Source: Lethocerus indicus (taxonomy: Eukaryota; Arthropoda; Insecta; Hemiptera; Belostomatidae). From it: DNA of 64,000 bases. Positions 34,850 to 48,469 of this stretch are shown here, piece by piece (the first letter of the stretch is position 1; the number at the start of each line of letters is the position of its first letter). The stretch covers positions 1,745,501 through 1,809,500 of the forward strand of contig JACDQD010000102.1 of NCBI GenBank assembly GCA_019843655.1. Direction: 5' to 3'. The notes beneath the pieces are model-generated. The model did not search any database. It was not told the DNA's origin and saw only the letters and a list, made by a program, of their open reading frames with translations. Made by a program: the position numbers and the translations under genes.

Positions 34850-34886
34850 CACTCTGTTGAGTCCAGTCGACTCAACATCGAGAGTG
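34850..34886. other. Bulged hairpin, 14-bp stem
   Basis: GTTGAGTC (34856-34863) and GACTCAAC (34869-34876) pair perfectly around a 5-nt loop. Outside a 4-nt bulge, CACTCT (34850-34855) pairs with AGAGTG (34881-34886). It is too short for a typical pre-miRNA. Confidence 0.6.
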
Positions 34887-35172
34887 TTATCACTCCCCTA
34901 ATAATGAGATAACGCGCTGGGCTTGTGTTTATAATTAGATGTCATACTAAGAAATCTGCCACATACTTCACTCAGATAATTGAAGAAATATTACAACACT
35001 GTGTAGAACAAAGTGTAGAAGGTGACATAATGTTAGAGGATCCACGTTATTTTCACTAGCTGTATATATTCTTATAAAATTATCATATATCCATTTTATT
35101 TGAAGATTTAGTATCGATTCCCTGTTATCCTGGTGAAGTTATTTCTTTCAGAGTTATGTAAATGGGTACAGA

Positions 35173-35194
35173 ACTACCCTCCTAATAGGGTAGT
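35173..35194. other. Perfect 8-bp hairpin
   Basis: ACTACCCT and AGGGTAGT are separated by a 6-nt loop. Flanking CAGA and TCTG could extend the stem across an internal bulge. Confidence 0.6.
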
Positions 35195-35748
35195 AACTTC
35201 TGAATTGAAAAATTGATTCTGACAACTTCGGGATTTCTTGAAATTCACTATTATTAAAAATTAATAACTTAAAATTAATGAAAGTTAAATTTGGACGCAA
35301 CTTTTCCTGCGAGTTACTGAACTGAAAATACGTCGAGACGTAGAGCGATAATACCGGATATATGACATTTAATCTGCAGCCGGTATCTGGTGTACGAGGC
35401 TGGAAAATCCAACAAGGATATTTATAATGTACTTTACAGATGTATTTACATTCCATTGCAAATATAAATCACAAACTTCGAACATAATGTGCAAGAATGC
35501 AGCAGTTCATATTCGATGGAAAAATCAAATACTTGAATTGATCCCTCATGATGTTTAAACTAAAAGAAAAAGTATTCAAATGATTAGTAATTCGTTAACC
35601 TAGTTCATTCCACGCTAAATTATAGTAACTAAATGTAAGGAATTTTTCATTCTCAGGAATGAGGTAAGTAGTTTGCAATGCTCTCCCCTCTGAGAATGGG
35701 GCGCCCTTCGTCGCACCCTTACATCTTTCTCTCATTTTTACACGCATC

Positions 35749-35762
35749 ACGCTATCTAGTGG
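35749..35762 (+). promoter_or_regulatory. CTCF-like motif
   Basis: ACGCTATCTAGTGG matches 12 of 14 positions of the CTCF core GCGCCMYCTRSTGG. Confidence 0.35.
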
Positions 35763-36720
35763 GTAGATTCGAAATGATTCCGGCTGAAGCCGGGAAAACA
35801 CTACTGGCTCGGCAGAGTTTGAGTACCGGGATACTAAATTTAAAGTTTGAATAACTCGGTTAATTATTTACTTATTGATTTCATTTAACCCCATTCAACC
35901 AACTCGATCTGTAACCCCTTTGTCGTTAGTCGACGTTCAAACACAAAGAGCCGCTTTCAATATGTTGAATAATAACTTTCTAATGGTTATAAATACATTG
36001 TTAATTATTTATAGGAAGATATTGATACACGTAAATAAGTTAGGCAAGCAGCATTAACGGACAAAAGCTAGGCTTATGAAAACACCGTGGACGACAGTTT
36101 GAGTGATTTAATTATTGCTCCTCTGAGTTCAACAAAGAATGCGCTAAGGAACAGATTAAATAAAAACGTTTAACCTTATAAATTAGTGTATATAGCTATG
36201 GATGATATGGCGGAAGACAATAGTGAAAAACACTAAATCCCGAAATAGGTCGGGAAACTTATTTATTTATAATGCCACTGTTTGTTGTTTTTTTCAAAGA
36301 TAAATCGCAATTTGGGAAATGAACGCATAAAGAAATTATCTCAGTATGATTACATTCGTTTGCATTATATAGATTATATTGGTGTCCCTGTATAGAAACT
36401 AAAGGCCTGTTCCTAATGGATCGTAATGTTAATCTGAATTGACAGAATTAGTAGAAAGCGTTCGAAATTATTATCGAATATCAATGACCTTCTGTCCTGT
36501 ATCTACAAGCGAACAAGTTAAGTTGCCGGGGATGTAAATCAATTGTAGTTATCGACGGCGGCAGCATCGATGAAATAATAGAAACATAATTGAGTAATGC
36601 CATCCAGTGTTCGTATTGGCACTGGACAGAGTGTGGTGACACCTTTTACACAATCGAACCGTTCCGAGAGTCCTTTCACGGATGTTTACGACAGCCCATT
36701 ACGAGCCCGGCGGTAGGAAG

Positions 36721-36852
<132 letters not shown>

Positions 36853-39800
36853 GGAGGGAGAGAGCGAGTGGGCAACAGCGTGAGGCGCGGATCAAGAGAG
36901 GTCCAAGCGTATATATATTATATATTGGTGGCGTATAGCGTAACGGACCTGATATGGGCATAAATTAGCGGGCGGCAGCTGTCCCCGGGGATGGCGGAGG
37001 ACAACGTCCCGGCAATATTTCCGAAGAAAGCCGTTTCAGGAAGTCGAACACGCTCGAGGGCCTCCTCCAGCTCCTCCGACTGCTTTCTCTGCCTTTGACA
37101 CGCGAATGGTTGGAAAAAAATTACTCTTCTTTCTTTATTTTTTTTCTTCATCGAAAGTCGACGACAGGTGCGAAAGAGCATTCGAACAAATTAAATACTG
37201 AGACTGGGAAACATCTGTACGTCTGAGAACGCGAGAGGCCAAAATGCTTCTGGCGAACTTGATCATTATCAAAGCAATTATGACAATACTGAAGTTTGCA
37301 ATTTGACAAATGTTAGACTCGGAACTTATTTATATTGCCTAAAAAAATAATAAACAATATATTTACTAGCGTTAAACAATCTGTATATTTCTGCGAATGT
37401 GTAATATAATGCAGTAGTACATCAAATATAGTTATCGGTAATAAGGAGTCGACTGGACAAGTCTAGCATACGTCGCTCATCCATTTTCCGTGGCGTACAA
37501 AAACAATTAACGAGGGCCACACTTTTAGATAGGACCTGATATATGCTGTGAGAAGAAATTATGAGTATGAGTATGAGTGGAATCAGACTGATGAGCCAAA
37601 ACAAAGAACCAACAAATAGAACGGTAGTAACCAATATTTATCTAATAAGAGCAATAAACGTCCGTTTCATATTTCGAAATTTTTTGAACAACGACACCAA
37701 AAAGATGTTTGTTTTCCCTTCATGCGTCAAAGTGCATTTGAATTTTCTCGTACTTGATTTCAACCTCTCGTCGCAAACCTTCGACGGGTGTTCGCCTTTT
37801 CCATATCTGAAATGTCAGCGGATAAAGAAGTTTGGTGTGCGGGACGGGAGGGGGCGAAACGGAAAAAATAAATATCTGGAAGGGGACGATTGAAGAGATG
37901 TAATAGAGGAAGGGGCGAGATTGGAGGAAGGAGGAAGTATTATTGGTAGGAGGATAATGAAATCTGTCAGGGGTTGAGCCGAGATGAGAGCCATTGTGTC
38001 GGCACCAGCTGGCCCGACAGAAGCTTTCGCCACGAAATCAGCCGGGGCCTCTCCGCTATATTGGTATTGTTCTCTTATAAATGGGTATCGTCCGCTCTTT
38101 CTTTGATTAATTGATTTTCTATCGATTTATATATTGCCGTTTATTGAAAAAAAAACTGTTATTGTAAACCATTACAATGTAGTGATACTAAAAAAATAAC
38201 CTTTTCAAGGAGGAAAATCGCGCTCGAATCTTCATTACCACGACCTCTGATTTCTAAATTTAATACGAAAGTACAATAAACAAATTAGAATAAATAACGA
38301 TACTGGAGAATTAAATGACAATTAAATATCCCGTTATTCCAAGTACGTGCCATTCCCATAGCAAAGTACATATCTGAATGGAAAATTGAATGATTTCTAC
38401 TATGCCTTCACATTTCTGGTCCTGTCCCATGAGATTCCCAGCTTTTATTCTGCCTAAATTGTGGTTTTCGCGCACCTTTTTGCCTCAAGACATTTTTATC
38501 ACATCTTTTCACCACATCATCAGTATATGTGCAAACTAATGGGGATTTCAACTAGAACAAAAGATATGACCCCAACAGAACATTATGCTCGGTTTAATGA
38601 ACTGTTAATAACTTCCTGAAATGTGTCTTGTTTGATGATGGTCGAATCAGGTCTAACTGTGTCACCTACATGTGGCTGCCAGGGTACTATTCATTCAATT
38701 AATTCTTTAAACATCTCCTTCGTGTACCACATGTAATAATCGTAAATGCAATAACCTGCCGAATTGCAATGTTTTTCACATGCACAGATCCTTATAAATA
38801 ATTTCTCAACATTTCCTGGAAACGAACCCAAACGCTAATCATATACAAAAGTACTTGCATTACCCAACGGGGGATAATTTTTATCGTTATGCATTTTGCA
38901 CGTGGCCTATGGTTATGGGAGGAACACGTGAAGCTAGCATAAGACAAAACACGTGAGAGACGAATTTATACGGGCGGAGGAAAGACAGGAATATCCAGGC
39001 AACTATAAACAGAAATATTTTGGGTGTTATTACTTCCCTCCCCTTTGATAACGAGGAATAAGAAACACAAAAATAACCTTCCCTTTATTACTGTGAAGAA
39101 AAAATTACGTAAATATCGGTGGAAAACATCTATTAGTTTAATGGAGAACCCAGGAAAGAGTCTTTTTTCGATTAAGGAATAGGAATCAACAGATGGATTT
39201 TATGAGATAGATAAATATGGAATATAAATTTGTACTACATCAAGAGTAACTTTCGAAAACCATTTTTGATTTCATTTTCATCGAATTTCAATTGCTACTT
39301 CGATAGTCACTATTCTATTAAACCACTTGAAGGAATAATTATTCCGGAAAACCCCCTTTTTCTAAAAAATAAGAATTATCTCGAAAACTCGCACCTGAAG
39401 GATTTGAAGGATATTGTCCAGTCGGCCTAAGGATACACCCACGAACAATAAAGCGTCAGTAAAGTGTGTACAGGTAGCAAACTAACGGAACAAGACGATA
39501 TTATTACTATAGGGGACTTTTTACGACAAGATAAGTTTCGGTTCAAAAATCTGGAGACCGATTTACTACGAATCGGGCGCTGACTCAGCGCTCCGTTAGA
39601 GCTGGCGTCGTAGACGTTTTGTCATGAGAACAACGCTTTCCGGACATTTTATTATACTTCACGCAAACTCGAGCCCCGCATATTTCACCAGCCAGAGAGA
39701 AAATTGTAACACATGCACCGTAAAACAAATGAAGGAAATTGTATAAAGGAATAAGGTAGAAAATCGGCATTTTCAAGAATGTATTCCAGTGTAGAAAAAT

Positions 39801-40544
39801 GAGCATACTAATTTGTTCGCTTGAACTCATCGGTTTTCGCAGTTTCGAGTCCTTAGTTCCGGCGTTCCTAAGATTTCTGAAAGGACAGCAGTCAAGCAAG
39901 TCCCTTTTTGTTATGTTCCTCCAATTTTAAGTGGACAGTTTACTGGTCAACATATTACTTCCAAATCATAATGTTTCACTGGCATAACGTAACCATGTTA
40001 CACCTTCAGGACTACTGTTGTGGACTACTGTGTTTCACCTCGGAGCCCGATTAAATTTAAATATTACGTCGCGTTCCACAAGAGCAGCCTTGTGTTGGCG
40101 GACAGATGCAACGCATCTTCGAATCACGTGCTGCCTTCAGTCGACATTTGTCTAAACCGTCTCCACATGGGATTATTATTGTGTCACACATGGGCGACCG
40201 GAGCATTCAACTTGTTGAAGGACCTGCCCCCACCCCCTCCATCTATATACTTTTTTCTGTACAAATTTATACAGACCTATTTGTCCCTCTGCTCGTTCCC
40301 TCTGATATTGTAAACCGGAGGACAAGTGCGAATGCGGTATCTTTTCTAATTTTTTGAAAGCTATACTTCCTAAAATCAATGCGGAATGAAATGAGTAACT
40401 GGTACAATGAGGAGGCAAGGATCTATCGCGAATTTTAGTGCCAATTAACCGTTATTGGCACCGATCGTATGATATTCGTTTATTGTTGGTTTTAAATGAA
40501 TTTTATGGAGCAGGTTTCTTATCTCTATTATTCTCTCTTTTGTG

Positions 40545-40545
<1 letters not shown>

Positions 40546-40580
<35 letters not shown>
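40546..40580. repeat. (TA)n microsatellite
   Basis: Uninterrupted TA dinucleotides, about 17 units. Confidence 0.95.
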
Positions 40581-40583
<3 letters not shown>

Positions 40584-40977
40584 ATCAATCTTTATATAAT
40601 GTCGTAATGATGTTAACTGACAAGTGGCTCCGTCGGTACCCTTTCATATAAATGTAATTTTAATTAAATGAAAACTGCAAGCTAGTCTTGCTTGGGTGAA
40701 AATTAAAACTTACAAACCCCTATGTGGATATACGATGTAGCCGTGTATTACATTGATAAAAGCGGAGCATACTTTTGGACCTCGGAACACGTTTTCGATG
40801 CCGAATTTCCGCACGGATATCGTGTCGTGAAAACAAAACAAACAAACTGAGGCCTTGTCGAGACTGAAAGGAATCTAAAACAGACATAAAGGGAGAGAGG
40901 GAGGGAAAGAGAGAGAGTACAAGGAGACATATGTTGTGATTAGCATACGAATGTTTTGGGTGTGCCCGGCGCTGAGA

Positions 40978-40999
40978 CTGCCCTCTAATTAGGTGGCAG
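40978..40999. promoter_or_regulatory. 22-bp near-perfect palindrome around CTAATTAG
   Basis: The outer arms CTGCC (40978-40982) and GGCAG (40995-40999) enclose the perfect 8-bp palindrome CTAATTAG (40985-40992), with only the two intervening dinucleotides breaking symmetry. The core is a homeodomain dimer-type site and AGGTGGCAG resembles half of a vertebrate CTCF motif. It sits at the edge of a GC-rich block (about 40960-41190). Confidence 0.4.
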
Positions 41000-41237
41000 G
41001 GAGGGCACTCCTCCTCCACGAAATTTCCATTGACAAGAGCGTCCCCCACCCCCTAACCGCCGTCACTTCGCCTCATCCTCCAGTCGGGATCGTCTTCCAC
41101 TTCTGCAGACGGGACTCGAGTGCCCGTCAAGAGGAACATACGCGTGATGCACCTGCCCAACGTCCGTTCGCAGCGCCTATTGTCCAACGCAGTTGCTGAT
41201 TCAAGAGTATATTTTGAGAATAATATAGCGTACCAAG

Positions 41238-41242
<5 letters not shown>

Positions 41243-41295
<53 letters not shown>
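41243..41295. repeat. (TA)n microsatellite
   Basis: Uninterrupted TA dinucleotides, about 26 units. Confidence 0.95.
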
Positions 41296-41297
<2 letters not shown>

Positions 41298-42621
41298 AAT
41301 AAAAGATGTTAAATTTTAATTTATACGACCAGGGACAACATTTACAGGCACAAGAGGAGGAGAGCATTGCAGTAACCATGACAACCGCGTACAGCTCTGA
41401 TTTACGTACGGCTGAAAACGTTCTCGAGCCTCGACGAAACTTTCAAATGTCCAACTTGATCAGAGCGGTGCAGCGGTTTACCAACCATTTGACGCCCCAT
41501 TTATTCCTTTTCTACACCGTTTCATCACAAAAATACACTAAATCCTGATGGATATCGACAGGAGAACGTGCAACCAGTATACTTAATTTAACTCTAATTT
41601 AAAATTTACGGAGATAAAAACGTTTCTTGCAGTACCCGAAAAATTGTCAGCTTGACATTATCAATTACCTAATTTCATATAGTGAACGACTGAGTGAAGT
41701 GACTGTACATTTCTTATTGTCTGAACTTGGAAGTTGTATTCCTTTTGGCAATCCTCAGTTAAACTAAAGATAATTATGTTCTGCCAATATTGTGTAACCA
41801 ACTTTTACACTGTAAAATCCCGCGTGCAGCTCCTGTTCGTATTACGACGCCTGTCCACAGTTTTGTAGTCACGGTGCGTTTCCCTATCGACGTTTAGCCG
41901 GAATTCTATTTTTGAAACGCGCGAAAGAAATTTTTAATAATATGGTAATCGAACTCTAAGGTTTTCGCCGACGTCACCACCCCCAAACGTCGGTTCGTGA
42001 GTTTCATTTTTATGACGATCGGGATATTGCAGACGTTCATCGAGGACAGTTATCTATGGAAATCGAGTGCGGACCAGAATGCTAATGAGGCGTTGGACTA
42101 GGAATCTTTGTTCGGAATTTCCTTACACAACAAATACTTGTAGTTGTCGATAATGACAATAGTAATTTAATATTAGGCTGCCTGTATGCTCTCTAGCGTA
42201 GATTTCTCATGATTGTTATTAGTTAGCCATGCCGTTGATTATTTTAGCAGGCGAGTGTGGACGGATTAGTTAAATTATTAGGAGAAAGAAACATTTGAGA
42301 AACATTGAGCAAGATAACATTCAGATTCTGGTTCAGTGTGTTTAGAAAAAGTGGAGAGAATATTTACAAATATGCTTAAGTTGCAGAATATTTTCTGTGA
42401 AAATTGGACTGCAGTGGAACACACTTATAGCTCTTCTTAATATGTATTTAATACTTTAAAAACAGACTGGTTTTCCGCATAGTTTTAATATTCAATATAA
42501 TACTTAGTATTTCGAGATAGCAATTTTCGCCGGATATAATGATCCAACAATCCTTATATATAGGAGACGGCTAGTGGTCGGATGTGGACGAAATACCGGC
42601 GGCCGGATCTTACAAGTGATG

Positions 42622-42642
42622 TCACCTCGAAGGTGAAGGTCA
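42622..42642. promoter_or_regulatory. Composite nuclear-receptor-like element
   Basis: TCACCT-cga-AGGTGA (42622-42636) is an everted repeat with 3-bp spacing, directly abutted by AGGTCA (42637-42642), a perfect nuclear-receptor half site. TGAAGGTCA also resembles an ERR/FTZ-F1 site. Binding is inferred. Confidence 0.35.
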
Positions 42643-45600
42643 TTACGAAAATATGTAGGCGGCGGAATGAACATTGCATCTAACCGGTCCGCATAATACA
42701 TCCTGTAAAACTAGTTCCATAATTTTATACTTTTTCATATCACGGATTTTAAGTTATTGAGCTCTTCTTACATAGTAAAGGCCATCCTCTCTAATCACTT
42801 GCTTTGTCGGCATAGTTAATTGCCCCTCGAAAAATTTCGATGTGCGTTAAAACCCCATCTATTAATTGCGTGGCTGATGTTCAACTTAGGGTTGTTAAAA
42901 AATTATCACAACTTGAACCATTAATCTCATATTACATTAAGAACTCTTCGACATGCTTATCCTTCGAAAATGCTTCTTTGTTGGATTGACGCCTATAACC
43001 GCCCACTGAATAATTCAACAACAATAGTATTATGCGCAATAACATAACATTAATCCTGACTCCGTCCACTAGTTCCTACAGGGGTCCACCAGAGGTGGTC
43101 TGAAGTATGAGTTCGGCAGCCTACGGCCTCGGGTGGTTAACAGCACAATACAGATCAACGAGTTCGCGCCAATAGGGGAAGCCATATTCAAATATTTTCT
43201 TCTTTGGATTTTGGTTTTGAGATACTGAGAAATGTTAAATAGAAGAGAATGAATCAACAACAAAAATTCGTACACATGATAAAGCAGATTAAAAGGGTAC
43301 TAAAAATCATTAAATTGTTATGGGTGGGAATATCAATGGGTTAATAAAAGGACCTATTTCTATATTCTATATTATAAATATGTTAATTCTTCGTTATACC
43401 TAATATTGAGAACATTGAGTCCTTTGCCAGTTCTACCTTGATTTGACCTTCTTTAGCATGTAAGAATAATATATGGTTACGCGTAACAAGAAACGACACA
43501 TTAGCAATTGATGACGTTATCATCGATCGCATGTTATCACCGAAAGGATCCACTGGACGGCAATCTGTTAGATACACATCTGTTGGAATACACAAGTTTA
43601 ATTATCCGGCGGTCCAGTTTTTCAGCGTATGCGGACGAAGGCCGCGCGTTTTTTCGCCTCTCCGCGAAAACCTTAGCGTCCGCACTATCTCACTACTCGG
43701 AGCGTTATCGCGTTATATTATGGCTCGAAGCAAAAAAAAATGCGGAAAGAAGTCCACCGAAACTGTTTCTCAGTCGTAAAATACTCAACGGGCCGAATGC
43801 AGACTGGATCATTCAGAGTCCCCCTACAGAGTTCCATACAACACATTATAATTTGAACCGACGCCGCTCGTGAAAGAAAAAAAATCTTCGAAACTACAAA
43901 CGATCGGTTGTTTTTTCTGGGAACACATTTTAACATTTTCTTTTCGTCATTTGCTAACTGCGGTTGTTCGTCGGCCACGATAGCGGCGAATAACGAGTAC
44001 TTCAGACAGAGCATGTTTCGCCATTTTGAACTGAAGTTCGTATTTTTGTCAATAACGATTTTTAAAAATAATTCCAGACTAACGCAAGTGCATGGGATTG
44101 ATAGCAATGAGTTTTTAATAAAGTATTACTGTTGAATAAGCAACATGAACTATTTTGGTAAATGCCGGTATATTATAAATATTTGAGAGAAATCCCTCCT
44201 TTTCGCGAACCCATCCTTGTAGTGTGTGCAAGGCGCCTCATTAATTCAAGGCTAGATATCAGATTTTTATCCTTTTTTTATCTTCCGTTCCGGGAATTCC
44301 ATTCCAAGTATTAGGAATTTAATGGGAGGACGCATTAAAACAGAACAGGCTCCTGAAGATAAGTCACGACAGAAAATAAATTAGAGTAGAGTTTCTGCGA
44401 ACGCAAACATTTCCGAATTGATTTGATGTGTTTTCATTCGGCTTTTTTTTCTCTATGACCCAGCGGAAGACCGATTTGGGGTGCGGGTGACAGCCTTTGT
44501 CGCACTTACCCATGCGATGGCCAACAATGAGCCCGGAGATAAGGTAGATACAGACGCGGGGTTCTAAAACTAATGATAATACTGATGATACTGTAAATGC
44601 GATGGAGAGAACTGCTTCGCTGTTTCCCGAGGGGGGTTCAAGAGACGTTCCTTTTGTCCTTTGCAGAAGCCAGCTGTGAAATCTTTTCAGGTCTTTGAAC
44701 AAAGCTTTCTGACTTTATTATTAACTCTTGTCTCGTTTCGAATCAGTTTATTTTAAAATTTCGTCATGCTGTTACATTCCGTTCATTATTTCTGTTGGAG
44801 AAATAAGTTCTAATGTTCTGCTCATGTCTTTCAAATAACCGTAGATATCACCATTTTTTATTTGAATTTTCCATAATTGTCTTCATTAATACCCCTAACA
44901 CCCTACTAGATTCATACTATAGAACAAAAGGGTTATCAGGCTCCGTAATATGTGTATTAGCTAAAGTGCAGAGGCATGCAATTCATTAATTACTTTTTTT
45001 ACTAATCCGTTTGGTTTTCAAATATGAAGTAACTGTTTCAATTTATTTTGAAAAGTTTGGACACTAATTACAATGTAATTTTGTTGGAGCAGTAAAGTAT
45101 AAGTACAGTTAAATTGAATGTGTATTTGCGTGTGTATGTGTGTGAGCTCCTCTTCTAGTAATGTAATAACAAATTTTTTTTGTCGATAACAAAGGAGTTT
45201 TTTCTATATGAAAATTGTAAGGAATAATACAAGAACATCTGAAATAAAGAAAGAACATAATGCCTACCAGATTAAATGGTGGGTTTGGCATGACTTGGCA
45301 TTGCACTCTTTCTTTTACGAAAGAATAATCATCTCTACTAAAAAAAATACCCTGTTTCATTTTATATTATATTTAGCTCCCAAGAGACTTCCTCGCTCAT
45401 TTAAGAGGGCTAAAGTAAGAAAGGGACGGATCTGAAAAAGGCGAGCCGTTGCAAGTCATTAGGGAAATGAGAGGAGATTGTGCCGATAGGGTGAGGCTGA
45501 CCCTCACCATAGGCAAGATGAGCCCAACCTTTTGTGTTTTGGCAATCGTCCCTGCTTTCGTATGCATCGGTCCGCGCGAATTCCGGCGCAACTCCGATTA

Positions 45601-45760
45601 AAAATCTTCATCGGGCAAATTGAAAGTATGTGCTATAACATCACTCACAGTTCCTTTTACCAGTACTTTTCAATTATGAGCGTCGCAGTAATTACATAAA
45701 ATGAATAGTTCCTTGACATCGAACAATGACGTTTCACTGATGCACGATTATTGCCGTAGG

Positions 45761-45786
45761 AAAATGTGCTGAGAAAAGCACATTTT
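45761..45786. other. Perfect 10-bp hairpin
   Basis: AAAATGTGCT (45761-45770) and AGCACATTTT (45777-45786) are separated by the 6-nt loop GAGAAA. The stem does not extend outward, so it does not look like a miRNA precursor. Confidence 0.7.
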
Positions 45787-45916
45787 AATTTTCTTAAAGC
45801 GTTAGCCTCCTTACATACCAGTGCCGAGAATTTATTAAATGGTTTAAAGCAACCTAGAGGATGGAAAAAAGTAGGAAGGACAGTGTTGTGGTAAGAGTCA
45901 GTGCGCCGCTAATGGG

Positions 45917-45930
45917 GCGCTATCTAGGGA
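45917..45930 (+). promoter_or_regulatory. CTCF-like motif
   Basis: GCGCTATCTAGGGA matches 11 of 14 positions of the CTCF core GCGCCMYCTRSTGG and lies just before the GC-rich island at 46.0-46.3 kb. Confidence 0.3.
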
Positions 45931-46009
45931 ATTATTAAACTGGAGTAGCGCGAGGAGGAGGAGCGAGCAGAGGTGGAAAACAATGGACAATAAACTGGTG
46001 CGAGTGCGC

Positions 46010-46310
46010 ACCCTACGTGTGTGTGTGTGTATATACGCGCTGCCGTGTGCCTGTGCGTGTGCCCAACACCGAGAAGAAGAGGGAGAGAGGGATAACTGAC
46101 CTTGGTGACCACACTGGACCGAGGGCGTTACTCCCTCTCGCTCCCGTACCTGAGCCGGGATCCCTCTCCCGGCCGGCCGGGACGTCGTCGTCGGGCCGCC
46201 CCCGGCTGACGTCTCGCGGAGTCAAGGCCACGACCGAGGCCCGGGAGAGTTCAACCGGAGGGAGGAGGCATGCCCCGATCGGAATGCGAGACTCCCGGGA
46301 ATAATTGTAA
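46010..46310. promoter_or_regulatory. CpG-rich island, possible promoter or unannotated 5' exon
   Basis: This is one of the most GC- and CpG-rich blocks outside the mex3 exons, with GGCCGGCCGGG near 46172 and GACGTC near 46208. On the minus strand its left part ends in CAAG|GTCAGT (junction at 46101/46100), a plausible though non-ideal splice donor. It could be a distal 5' exon and promoter of mex3, a non-coding RNA promoter, or an enhancer. ORFs of 95-101 codons on both strands have no domain. Confidence 0.3.
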
Positions 46311-48339
46311 TACATCATCGTGTTCGGCCCGAAGACGAATGTTTGTTTGTTTAACCTTAAACGGTTCCAAGCCGTTGAAGCCAGTTTCGCCGTATTTGGT
46401 AGGAAGCCTTTTTTTCCTCACGGTGGACGAGTTTTTGTTCGCTCGAAAGAAATTCTATTAATGGTTGAATAATAATCGTTAGACCCGATAAAAAAAGCCT
46501 ACCGCAATTTTCTCAAAAAGGGCGATGCTAATAAATGTCAAAAACGCAAACATGGCATTGCACAATATTCCGACCAACCGCGCATAAATAGAAGACAGGC
46601 GACAACTGTTGGAGCACACTGAATACCATGGGGCCGAAAACAAGGAACATTGAAGGGGTTTATTATTTTAATAAGTTCGAAAGCCTGTTCGTAAACATGA
46701 TCGGAAGTAATCGATAATAAACTTATAAAAGTTAAGTTAGATTTAAGAAAACCAACTACATGTGGAGGACTCATTATATCTTCTCCAGTGCAGTAAGAGA
46801 GTTCACTGGACCGTAGAAATAACACGCACTCGCACACACAAGGACATAGCTGATCCCGTAACGATTCAGTTTCTTCGGAGGTAAGTTGGAAAGGATTACA
46901 AGCAAAACAGTTACATCAGCTTATTGTGTGAGCGGCCCTTACTCACTAAACTGACACCGTCGGCATATGTACGTAGGTAAGAGCTGGCCCCGAGATCGTA
47001 TCTAGAACGATGCCGGGAGATAAATGCCGGTACGTTTAAGTGCTCTTCCTACAACCTTTACTTAGGAATTAATAAACGGAATACTAAGCACCGAATAATA
47101 AAAGGGGAACGAGTGTTATAATAACTGTTGGTTCCAGTCGTAGCTACAACAGGTAGTAAATCTAAATAGACCACCTGAAACACTAGAGACGCGATAGGCT
47201 CCTAAAGCGGACCCACAATTTCATGTAAATGAAATAAAAACTAACTATTCTATTCAATGTTCAAAATGTTTAAAATACTGAAGCGTTTCGAACAAAACAA
47301 CAATTATCTGATATTTGATACGTGCTTTTTATTCCTAAATACTATTCAAAATCCCGTTAGGTAAATTGAATATAAATATCTTTTTTTAATGCAACTTCTG
47401 CATTTGCACTTAAAAAAACCTGAGGCAGTTGAACGGAAGACGACCTTGCCTCGTCTGAGCACTTTAAACCGGTTGACCTTATTTGGAGCACAATTTTTGT
47501 GCAAGTCACTGGTATTTGCTGTCTACTGATTTGGAGATGCGGGCAGTTTCGGCCCCAGACGTTCTACTCTTCACAATGAGTTCTAGTTACATTGAACTAT
47601 TGTAGTCGACATTCTGTGAAACTAAATTTATCTGGATGATTATTCTCGAGCACCGAACAATTATTACGAATAACAAATAGCCCTTCATTAAAGTAGAAAT
47701 GTACAGTTAGTTAAATTACATCCTCTGTCTGAAATATCTAAACAGCTCTATCGCCTATTTCATAAAATACTGTATCGCAGTTTTATATGCATAATGTATA
47801 TTCTAAGAATGCTTTTAGCTCAAAACAGATAAGTATGGTGCGTTTTTATTACACTCGTATGATATCGGTTTCCAGAAACAAACATAACAAATTCACAGTT
47901 CCAACCGTGCCCAACCTGCGAGCCAGAAAGCTTCAAATTGGTAGGTTATTTTTGGAGGTAGACATAGAATAATCCTGACGGGAGACGTCCCCATTATCAT
48001 GTTTGGACACTATCACGAAGCGGCATTGTTCTGGGATCATAGTCGAAGGGGCCGAATCTCTGTGATCTGAGGGGGAGTCCACAGCCAGCAGGTAGTCAGT
48101 CAGGGTCACTGGGGGCGCAACCCGTTCATCCAACGCTCCGACATTCCAACCGTGTTAGCCTTATTATAATACTTATTTATTCAGTTTCCTCTCACTATAA
48201 ACCTTAGCCGACTAGACACTAGCATTAATCACTGGCTATTTTTGGCAAAGCTTGGGCTATTTTAACCCCGGTTTTACAACCTTAATAATTTCAAATTATA
48301 ACGGATTTGTTTTTATCCTCATAGTTACGGGAATCGTAT

Positions 48340-48365
48340 TATATATATATATATATATATATATA
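48340..48365. repeat. (AT)n microsatellite
   Basis: About 13 AT units. Confidence 0.95.
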
Positions 48366-48469
48366 CAAAGGGAGCCCCAAAAGTAAACCGTCATATTTGA
48401 GGATTTGATAGTTCATAAGGGACAGTAAGAAAAACCTACTAGCTAAAGCTCAAAGTGCGAATTTGAAAT

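Larger units (their letters stand above)
41000..46010. other. Intergenic, upstream region 41-46 kb
   Basis: No gene supported. GC-richer patches lie at about 41000-41200, 41960-42080, 42580-42690, 43500-43780 and 45500-45620. Overlapping short ORFs in 43508-43873 on both strands suggest composition rather than coding. Confidence 0.5.

Noticed and set aside
48366..48400. GGAGCCCCAAAAGTAA, reminiscent of mariner-type terminal repeats
   Set aside because: I saw no inverted partner, transposase ORF or target-site duplication nearby.
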